64,000 nt of DNA, taken from positions 169,226,883 through 169,290,882 of the forward strand of contig NC_057807.1 of the NCBI RefSeq assembly GCF_018294505.1, given 5' to 3'. The notes under the pieces were generated by a model. That model was given only the letters and a program-made list of their open reading frames with translations. It did no database searches and had not been told where the DNA came from. The translations under genes and the position numbers were made by a program. This DNA is from Triticum aestivum (Eukaryota; Streptophyta; Magnoliopsida; Poales; Poaceae). Positions 56,598-64,000 of the stretch are shown here, piece by piece (the first letter of the stretch is position 1; every line of letters begins with the position of its first letter).

Positions 56598-59137
56598 ATG
56601 GCGCCTCGCCAAGCCCCGGTCGGAGCTTGGTACTCGTCCGCCTTGGACTCGCCGAATGTGTCGGAGGCGAGCCTTGCCCGGGTGCGCCAGATGGCGGCGG
56701 CGCAGGGCATCGACGGGGCGAAGGTGTTCAAGGCCGGCTCTGCCCTCCCTGAAGGCCAAGGGAGCACCTTCTATCCGCTCTTCGTGAGCGCCATTGTCGC
56801 CGGTCTGGTGCCTCCCTTTTCTGAGTTCTTCTTCTCTGTCCTCCGCCACTATAACCTTCAAGCTCTGCACCTCCATCCCAACTCTGTCCTTCTTCTGGCA
56901 ATCTTCGCCTATTATTGTGAGGCTCACGTAGGGGTGAAGCCCTCAGTGGCCTTGCTGCGCCACTACTTCTCCCTCCGGACCTCTCGTGGTTCCGTCTCTG
57001 CGTGTGCGAGCTTCGTCGCGTACGGCAGCTCCATCGCCATTTCGAACCCTGGGAAAAGGATCGAGGGCTTCAGGAGCAAGTGGGTCTTGGTGGATGCTGG
57101 GCGCATCCACCCTCGGCTGATCCTGCCCACGGGGCACCCCGCGAGCTCCGACGACTGGTCCCGAGTGGAGCTTGTGGATCCCCGCGCGAAGCCGGTGTTG
57201 GAGAAGATGGACGCGGATCTGAGGCCGGCCAGCATGGCGGCGGTGAAGCTGACTGGTGCATCGCTGCTGAGGGAGTTCCTGGAGCACCAGCTGGCTCCGC
57301 TTCGTCAGTACTCACTTCCGATGTGGAGGCCCCACCCGAGCCCCGTAGTCTTGGCCGATGAGGATCTGGCTGCGGTTCTCCAGTCTTTGGTCGGGGGCGA
57401 CGTGGCGAGGTTGGAGGGCGCTCCTACGCCCCTGTTCCTCCGCGAGGACTGGGAGCAGGTAGTGGGGTCCATGCCCGCCTTCAATGGGGACGGGCCCGTG
57501 CCCGCGGAGGCTCCCGAGGACCCGGTGGACGTGTCCTCCGGTGACTCCAGCGAAGAGAAGAGAAGGAAGGAGGGGAGCGGGAAGAGGGGGCTGACTCCGA
57601 AGCAGAGTCAAGGGCTCCCCCCCTCCGACGTAGGTCCCGCGCTCTCCGCCTCTCTCTGAGTGATGACGACGAGGATGATAGCGAGCAGGGCCGTGGGAGC
57701 CTGCCCCTGATCCCGAAGAAGGACCGGACCGGGCTGATCCCCCGCGGGTCTGCCCCAGCCCCGAAGCGATCCGCAGGCGCGCCTCCTCCTCCCGAGCTCC
57801 TTGAGGCTGATCCTTGCAGCCGGCTTTCGGGCTTCAAGTACGGCCGGAGGCTGCTCGAGCCCGCAAGCGACGACCTGTAAGTGCTTGATTCCTGTCTTGT
57901 TTATTGTTCTGTTGCTGAGGCTTGACGCTTGTATCTCCCGGCTAGGCTGGCGCCCGCGGCAAAGAAGTCAAAGGGAGCTCCTGAGGTTCCATCTGTGGCA
58001 GCGCCTCTGCCCGTGAAAGAGGGTGACCATGATGCACGGGCCTCTCCTGCCCGTGCGTCCTCGCGAGGTCTGGCTGAGCCGGCTGGGGCGAGCTCAGCCC
58101 CCATGGCCCAAGTGACTCCCGAAGTGCCCTTGCCTGATGCCGCCACGACAGCCGTCATGGCGCAACAGGCTCCACCTCAGGATACCGTGATCACGCTGTC
58201 GTCTTCTCCTCCTACTCCTCCGACTGCTGCTTCCCCGACCACTGTTCTGGATCGCGCTGTTGCCGAACTGGACCGTCTGCGGCAGGATCTTCTGGGCGCT
58301 GACCCTCGTCTTGTGGCCGGGCGCTTGGAGCTAGCTTCTGGCTGGATTCACTCCGATGCTTCAATTCGGGCGGCGCTGGTCCAGGCCTCGACGGCTTGCG
58401 ACGAGGAGAAGCAGGCCATCCTTGGGGCGAAGGTTGCCTGCGACGCCGCCTTGGGGGAGGTGGCTAACGTCCGAGGTTGCTGTGAGGCGCTGGAGAGCGA
58501 GCTGAAGGGCCTGCAAGACCAGCTCGCCGAGGAGACCCGCCTTTGCCAAGAGCAGGAGGAAAGCATGAAGGCTCACGAGGCGGCCGTCAAGGACCGGGAC
58601 GCCAAGCTCAAGAAGCGCCATGACCGCCTGGGCGCGCCGGAGCAAGAGCTAGAGGCGAGGAAGGTTGAGCTGGACGACAAGGCAGGGGATCTTGCCGAGG
58701 ATCGTGTGGCCTTTGCGGAGATGGAGGAGAAGGCTCGCACTTCATGGAAGACGCTTTACGAGAGCAGCCTAGAGAGCCTGCTGGCCGGCGAGGAGGATGG
58801 CCCCGCCAAGCTACTTCCCTTCCTGGTTCGTGCTCTTGAAGATGTCACCCTTGGCCTTGGCCCTACGGCTGAGGCCGAGGCGCGCGTCTTGTCTTCTGCA
58901 GCGCTGACGCGGGTCTTTACCCACATCTATCTTCGCGACCCCAATGTCGACCTCGACAACCTGCTGGAACCAGTGAGCGGCAAGCTTGCCGCTGTCGCTA
59001 CTGAGGCCGTGAAGGGTCGTGCGGAGGCTCTGCTGGGGAAGTTTCGGGCCTTCAGCACCAAGCCGAAGCGGAGCGCTGCTGGCCCTGCTGCTCCACAAGG
59101 CGAACCCGCTCCACGCAGCTCCACCGCCGGCAAGTGA
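56598..59137 (+). CDS. Antisense accessory gene of element R, two exons, PF04195-like domain plus coiled coil
   Basis: Exon 1 is 56598-57876 and exon 2 is 57946-59137; the 69-base intron starts GTAAGT and ends CGGCTAG, and its phase joins the two frames. Residues about 50-330 form the globular domain I associate with PF04195 (FYPLFVSAIVAGLVPPFSEF, VLLLAIFAYYCEAHVGV, HYFSLRTSRG). A Ser/Glu/Lys-rich linker follows, then exon 2 has a long coiled coil (LESELKGLQDQLAEET, KKRHDRLG, EQELEARKVELDDKAG) and a conserved helical end (LRDPNVDLDNLLEPV). One frame break lies in the G-run near 57588; otherwise it is open for nearly 800 codons, far better preserved than the Fatima-like copies. Function unknown; nuclear or RNA-associated roles are guesses. 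It lies opposite gag, with its own TATA-like box. Confidence 0.7.
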
Positions 59138-59295
59138 CTCCGTCGTGGCTCCCGTCCTGCTTTTAATTCCTGCGCATGTACCATGCCTCGGGGAGGCGTT
59201 AAAACTTGTATTTGGTGATGTGATAACAACATGGACTATAATATTTGCTTTTGAATTCCCTAAGATTTGCGCTATTCCTTCCTACTTGCTTATGT

Positions 59296-59640
59296 TCTAC
59301 GCCGGCAGAGCCCGGCCCCGCGCATACCTCAGCCGCCGTTAGCCCCGACCGGAAACCAGGACGGGGCCAAGGGGTGAGGGGCTACATGACAAGTTAGGCT
59401 CCTGAGTCGCAATGCTCAGGAGTCCCCATTGGTGCTCGAACAACAAGTAGGGAGGTGAGATGTGCAGGTGACTCCTTAGGGAGGTGAGATGCGGGTGGAT
59501 CTACCGTTCTACGTCTGCAGAGCCCGGCCCCGCGCATACCTCAACCGCCGTTAGCCTTTCAGAACTAAGGAGTGAGGGGCTACGTGACCAGTTAGGCTCC
59601 TGAGTCGCGATGCTCAGGAGTCCCCCTTGACGCTCAAACG
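59296..59640. repeat. Two-unit direct repeat, step about 212 bp
   Basis: GAGCCCGGCCCCGCGCATAC recurs at about 59308 and 59520, each followed by CCGCCGTTAGCC and GTTAGGCTCCTGAGTCGC. Confidence 0.7.
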
Positions 59641-60134
59641 GCCTTCGTACCTTGGCTCCGCTCGGGGAGGGACGTGCGACGAACCAGGCCCGGGGGGCCT
59701 GGCTGGGTGGCGTGCGTCTGGGCGTAACCCAGGCGTAGCCCCCGTGCCCAGCCCCCTCGCGCGGCACTCCTGAGGGGAGGCGTTGCGATGAGGCTAGACA
59801 CTGAGCTCTGGGCTCCCTGAGGTTGATGCGGCCCGGGGGCCACCCTCAGTTGTTTATCACCAGCGCGGAGCATAGCGCTTCCGTATGTGTACGGGCATAG
59901 CCGCTCCTCGGCAGTGTCGTCAGCCAGCGCGGAGCATGGTGCTTCCACTGGTGCGTGGGAGGGGGCTCCCCTCCGGGAGGAGCCCCCGGGGCGTATACAG
60001 CCCCGCCCTGACACGTGGCTGGCACGGTAGGGCTTGACGAGGTGTATCTGGGCACCCGTGAGCCAGCGCGGGACTCACGGGGCCCTACCTCAAGGTGGGT
60101 TGCGCCTGGCTCTGGGCCTTATCTTGGAGTGTGT

Positions 60135-60655
60135 TCCTGCAAATTTGGCTAGATGCCGGTGCTCTACGTCCTCGGGTCCCGGCTCTCGAGCTGGTCTCAG
60201 CCGTCGCTGGCATGCCAGGTCGCGATGCCATGGACAAGACCAGAGGGTGAGGGCTGGAGAGCCGGTAGGAGCCCTGAGTCGCGATGCTCAGGCACCCCCC
60301 TTTAACGCGCAAGCTGAGTTAGATGTCGAAACTCTACGTCCTTGGGTCCCGGCCCTCGAGCTGGTCTCAGCCGTCGCTGGCATGCCAGGTCGCGATGCCA
60401 TAGACAAGACCAGAGGGTGAGGGCTGGAGAGCCGGTAGGAGCCCTGAGTCGCGATGCTCAGGCACCCCCCCTTTAACGCGCAAGCTGGGTTAGATGTCGA
60501 AACTCTACGTCCTCGGGTCCCGGCCCTCGAGCTGGTCTCAGCCGTCGCTGGCATGCCAGGTCGCGATGCCATGGACAAGACCAGAGGGTGAGGGCTGGAG
60601 AGCCGGTAGGAGCCCTGAGTCGCGATGCTCAGGCACCCCCCTTTAACGCACAAGC
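60135..60655. repeat. Three-unit tandem repeat, unit 170-171 bp
   Basis: CAGAGGGTGAGGGCTGG recurs at 60241, 60411 and 60582. Units share CTCGAGCTGGTCTCAGCC, GGCATGCCAGGTCGCGATG and GATGCTCAGGCACCCCC. Units 2 and 3 are the most alike, which points to recent expansion. Confidence 0.9.
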
Positions 60656-60930
60656 TTGCGACATCCAAGAAGAAAAGGTGTTGCGGACAGGCACCGAATA
60701 ACAAGCATGATGGGTCGAAAGCATGGCCCTAAGATAAACACAAGAGGGGTACACGCAGCTGGGTCTGACCCGAGCGACTTGGGGATGATGCAGCCCGAGG
60801 GGCGCCCCCAATAAAGTAAGCTAAGAACATGAAATAAAAGGGATACAGCCGCAGGGACGGACCCACGCGGCCTGGGAATAATGCGGCCCTAAGGCGCTCC
60901 CAGCTGGAAATGAAACTTGAAAGATGTCAC

Positions 60931-61440
60931 CTAATGATGTTGGGGACGAAGGGGTGTTGGTGTAGCAGACTCGGTGGGCTGCAGGAGCCGATCCTCACGA
61001 GCCCCAAGCCCAGGGGCCTCGGGAGGCCCCGGAGGCGCTGGTGGCTCCTTGCGGACCATCTCCATCTCCGCTAGGGCTGCGGCGTGCCTGACCTCTTGAG
61101 CCTCCAGGATGGCCCTCATGAGGCGCTGGTACACGGCAGCCGCGTTCGGCAAGCCATAAGGCATGCGAACGTAGCTGTGGGGCGGACCCTCGCAGCGTCC
61201 CACTTGCGAGGGCCAGAGGCGCTCCTGAGACGCGGCTCGGTTGAGCCCTGGTATGTCGATGCAGACGCGCAGCTCACCATCCTCGCCTGGATGGGGGGCC
61301 ATAGCGGGTAGGCGGCGGCTGCCTCTCATGACTCTTGACTCCTGTAGCTCCTGAATGGCCTTGCTGACGAACTCCTGAGGTTTTGGCCCTCCTTGCCTTG
61401 CTCCTTCTTGAGGGAAACGTGCTTCGAAACACGCCTCCAC
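60931..61440 (-). pseudogene. Reverse-transcriptase remnant of element R, internally deleted
   Basis: The frame reads ELRVCIDIPGLNRAASQE, then directly YVRMPYGLPNAAAVYQRLM. In Gypsy reverse transcriptases the first resembles the fingers motif (R-x-C-V-D-x-x-x-L-N) and the second the M-P-F-G-L-x-N-A-x-x-x-F-Q-R motif; the segment that normally separates them, about 50 residues, is shortened to about 15. The catalytic Y-x-D-D box, RNase H and integrase are missing after it, replaced by an alanine/proline-rich tail. It lies directly after the protease, as in pol. Confidence 0.65.
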
Positions 61441-61539
61441 GTGGTGCCCAAGCGCCTCCCTCGTGACCTTGGCGAGGTCGGCGGCCCTCTAGGGGAGAGC
61501 CCCCGAGCCCTGCCTGAGGAGGGCGCCGGGCGCGCTCCC

Positions 61540-62250
61540 CTATGCGATGGAAGGAGGTTCCCCCTGAGCAGGCGCAGGCCCTGAGGGGCCTGCCTCCTGA
61601 GGGGCCGAGCCGGACAATGTCTTCTTATTCTTGGGGGCGGCCTCGGGAAGCCTCCTGCTTCCACGATCCGGGTCTTCCAGTGATGCGGCCTGAAAGGCTC
61701 GCTCCAGGGAGCACACTGCGTCTCTCTCTTCGCAGGGCACCGTGATGACTCCGCCACTTCCTGGCATCTTGAGGACGTTGTAGCCGTGGTGGGTTACGGC
61801 CATGAACTTGGCCAGCGCTGGGTACCCGAGGATGGCGTTGTACGGCAGGCGAATGTGGGCGACGTCGAAATCGATGAGCTCGGTGCGGTAGTTGTCGCGT
61901 GCCCCGAAGGTGACAGGGAGGCGAACCTGCCCGATCGGGACCGTGGAGCCGTCGGTGACTCCGGAGAAAGGCTTGGTTGGCTGAAGCTGATTGTAGGGCA
62001 CTTGGAGATTGTTGAACGTTTCCACGGACAGGACGTTGAGCCCTGCCCCGCCATCGATGAGGGTCCTGGTGACTAGCACGTTGCTGATGATTGGGGAACA
62101 AAGCATCGGGAGGACTCCGATTGTGGCCGCACACTTGAGCTGGTCCGCTGAGCTGAACGTGATGGCGCATGCCGACCACCTGAGAGGGCGCGTGGCCTCG
62201 AGCTTGGGGAGGGCTGCATTTACTTCACGAGCGAACTGCTTGAAGATGCG
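61540..62250 (-). pseudogene. Aspartic protease region of element R
   Basis: The open stretch holds RTLIDGGAGLNVLSVETF (aspartate at 62055-62053), the flap-like GDARDNYRTE-type region seen as FGARDNYRTELIDFDV, and YNAILGYPALAKFMAVTHHG, all usual for plant Gypsy retropepsins. It would cut the Gag polyprotein. It ends in a Pro/Gly-rich segment; a stop at 61540-61542 separates it from the reverse-transcriptase remnant. The D-G-G motif is complete, unlike in element 1. Confidence 0.7.
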
Positions 62251-62259
62251 CTGAGAGGC

Positions 62260-63908
62260 TGGGGCTTGAGCTCCGCCCAGGATGCAGGCGATCGCGTGTG
62301 GTTCCTGGAAGCCCCCAGCCCCCTCGTCCTGATGACGGTCCTCATTTCTTCTTGGCTGCGGCGGCGGCGGAGGGAGGCCTATGTTCCCTTGCGGGCAATC
62401 CTCGCGAGGCTAATCCCTCCAGCCTCCCTCGCGAGGCGGGTCCTGCTAGCGATCCTCGCGAGGTTGGTCGCGCCACCCCTGGCGTGGGCCGCGGTCTTCC
62501 CAGCGTCCTGCATTCCTTCCTCCTCCCCGGCCGTAGCCCCGGTCGCTGCGGTCGGGACGTCGGCCGACCCTTCCTTCACGCACGGCCCGGAGCTCTTGGC
62601 ACACGCAGTACCGACTGCCCTTGGAGGGTTCGGGCTGATCTCTACCCCGCTTGGTGTCTGGCTCTGCCGCGAGCACGGCAGCCCCCTTGCGCTTCACGTC
62701 CTTGGCCTTGGGCTTCTTCTCTTCTGGGTCTGCGGCAGGCAGCTCGAGGAGGGAGAGGCGCCCCTCCTCGGCCCTGACGCACTTGGTCGCCAAGTTGAAC
62801 AGTTCCAAGGAGGTGCACAGGTCTTCATGCATAGCCAGCTCCTCCTTCATCTTGACGTTGCGCACACCGTTGTTGAAGCGCTGGATGTACTTCTGCAGGG
62901 TTTCCCCTGGTTGCTGCTTGATACGGCGCATGTCACTCACGGCGGGTGGCCGGTCGCGAGTACCCTGGAAGTTGGCGATGAAGCGGGTGCGCATCTCGTC
63001 CCAGGAGGAGATCGTGCCTGGAGCCAGATTCAGGAGCCAGGTGCAGGCCCCATCCTTAAGCGCCATGGGAAACCAGTTCGCCATGACCTTCTCGTATCCG
63101 TTGGTGGCCTCGATGCCCAGCTCGTAGAGCTGGAGGAACTCTGCAGGGTCAGCCGTGCCGTCGTAGCGGGGAGGCAGGTCTGGCTTGAACTTGCCGGGCC
63201 ACGCGATGCTGCGTAGCTCGGGGTGAAGGCGCGGCAGCCCGCTGTGGCCACAGGAGGCCTTGGGCGACGAAGAGCTTGGTCCTGTGGGTCCCCATAGGCT
63301 GCAGCTGGGAGCAGTGCGGGGTCTTGACGTGCTAGAGCAGGGAGCGCTCGAGCAGCTTCTCGAGGGCGAGGGACTTCTTGGCAGCTCTCCTCCTGCCGCG
63401 CTGGCGCCTGACGGAGCGGGTTCCGCTCAGGGGCCGCGCGCCTTGGGGCCAGGGCGCCTTCTTGAGGGGGAGGCGGATGAGGCGCCCCAGGAGCTTCATT
63501 GCCCGCGCAGGGCGGGGCGCGGTGCAGCGAGAAGGACGGCGCGGGGGAGCCCCCAGCGGCGTGGACGAGCTCGGCGACTCGGTCGAGCCACTCTTTGTAG
63601 ACGTTGTCGATTGGGCGGTAGCGCAGGAGCTCGTTTGCCACGATGAGCGCAGCTCGAGCCTCCATGGCCGCGCGGGGCGCGCGAGACGAAGAACCAGCAG
63701 GGGTGAGCGAGGGTGTAGCAGTGCGGCCGTCTCGCCTCATGGATGGGTGCTGGGACGATGCTTGCTGCTCGTTCCTCGCCGGGCCGGTGGCAGCGTTGAT
63801 GGCAAGTGATGGGGAACGACGAGGGCGCCCACCGACGGGAGCCGTCTGGGCGACGCGGGAAGCGAGGGCGGCTCGGCGCTCGGCGCGGGCCCGACGAGCG
63901 TCAGACAT
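62260..63908 (-). pseudogene. gag of element R, frameshifted
   Basis: It starts MSDARRARAERRAALASR at 63908. The N-terminal part (to about 63480) is Ala/Arg/Pro-rich. The gag core (63200-62750) lies in another frame: MANWFPMALKDGACTWLLNL, FIANFQGTRDRPPAVSDM, IQRFNNGVRNV, and resembles the retrotransposon gag family. A basic Arg/Gly tail ends near 62446. At least one frameshift lies between about 63480 and 63250. Product: capsid-type protein that packages element RNA. Confidence 0.75.
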
Positions 63909-63959
63909 GAACGCGATGGTCGGAGAAGAACAGGGCGACGGGTGGCAAATTCCGGCGCA

Positions 63960-63979
63960 GCCCTACCTGGCGCGCCAAA
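63960..63979 (-). promoter_or_regulatory. Primer-binding site position of element R
   Basis: On the minus strand TTTGGCGCGCCAGGTAGGG starts directly after the LTR end. I cannot name the matching tRNA with certainty. Confidence 0.5.
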
Positions 63980-64000
63980 TGTTGGATTTCGGGTTTCCGG
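63980..64000 (-). repeat. Start of the 5' LTR of element R (cut by window edge)
   Basis: TGTTGGATTTCGGGTTTCC matches 55412-55430 with a T/C difference near its start. Confidence 0.8.

Larger units (their letters stand above)
59138..60930. other. Noncoding gap with tandem repeats between convergent genes, element R
   Basis: It lies between the ends of the antisense gene and the pol remnant, as in the Fatima-like elements. It holds two tandem repeat arrays and reiterated GAGTCGCGATGCTCAGG motifs. Open frames across it are repeat-derived. Confidence 0.6.
55412..64000 (-). mobile_element. Gypsy element R, second family, pol-deficient, right end cut by window
   Basis: 3' LTR at 55412-56319 and the start of the 5' LTR at 63980 (TGTTGGATTTCGGG versus TGTCGGATTTCGGG). 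Gag, protease and a small reverse-transcriptase remnant lie on minus, and an antisense gene with one intron lies on plus. The body is GC-rich, unlike the DNA before 55297. I do not assign a family name. Gag and protease are of the same general Tat-like type as the Fatima-like elements, but the sequences differ greatly. Confidence 0.88.

Noticed and set aside
60085..60811. Repetitive minus-strand open frames in element R
   Set aside because: They are read-outs of the 170-bp tandem repeat; the repeated peptide follows the DNA period and has no domain.
61786..63809. Plus-strand open frames opposite gag and protease of R
   Set aside because: They are GC-driven shadows of the real minus-strand gag-protease frames.
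1..64000. CRISPR arrays, tRNA, rRNA, bacterial operons or viral genes
   Set aside because: None is supported. Direct repeats are LTRs or satellite-like arrays, and the coding remains are retroelement or transposon proteins.

Overview
The window looks like intergenic DNA from a large grass genome, most likely a Triticeae species (wheat, Aegilops, barley or rye). The evidence is nested LTR retrotransposons of Triticeae type, a Thalos-like Stowaway MITE, a CACTA terminus with GGGCC-rich subterminal repeats, and spliceosomal introns. There is no bacterial, organellar or viral gene set, and no rRNA or tRNA gene was recognised. Family names (Fatima-like, Thalos-like, SINA-like) are from memory and were not searched.

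Layout. 1-5397: two head-to-tail copies of a ~4 kb LTR with no internal domain (element S). 5398-29874: an old minus-strand Fatima-like Gypsy element (O) that received S and two younger plus-strand relatives: element 1 (6480-15540, target duplication AACGG/AGCGG) and element 2 (18371-26867, perfect duplication ATCAT). O itself sits in the gag of a further copy, P (29875-32980). P interrupts a SINA-type ubiquitin-ligase remnant (32981-33447). 34481-35221: a possible host gene with a TATA box and seven 10-residue repeats. 35780-44918: a complete minus-strand Fatima-like element Q, perfect duplication ACTTG. 44954-47780: six units of a ~480-500 bp tandem repeat. 47781-55296: a decayed CACTA-type transposon with duplicated exons and a MITE; only its right terminus is seen. 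55412-64000: a second Gypsy family (element R), minus strand, with its right LTR cut by the window edge.

How the genes fit together. The Fatima-like copies share one plan: LTR, gag, aspartic protease, about 1.1 kb of noncoding sequence, then a gene on the opposite strand, then LTR. In elements 1, 2 and Q, which span both LTRs, reverse transcriptase, RNase H and integrase are absent; O shows the same gag-protease to antisense-gene spacing without them, and P is seen only in part. The element would need enzymes in trans. The opposite-strand gene has its own TATA box about 105-120 bp before its ATG, encodes a PF04195-like ('putative gypsy type transposon') N-terminal domain, a charged linker, a coiled coil and a conserved C-terminal block, and is split into five exons whose GT-AG borders persist in the copies. 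Element R, from a different family, has the same arrangement with one intron, plus a protease followed by a small reverse-transcriptase remnant with an internal deletion. The intron-bearing antisense gene in otherwise pol-deficient elements is the most interesting system here. All Fatima-like copies are decayed; R's antisense gene is close to intact.
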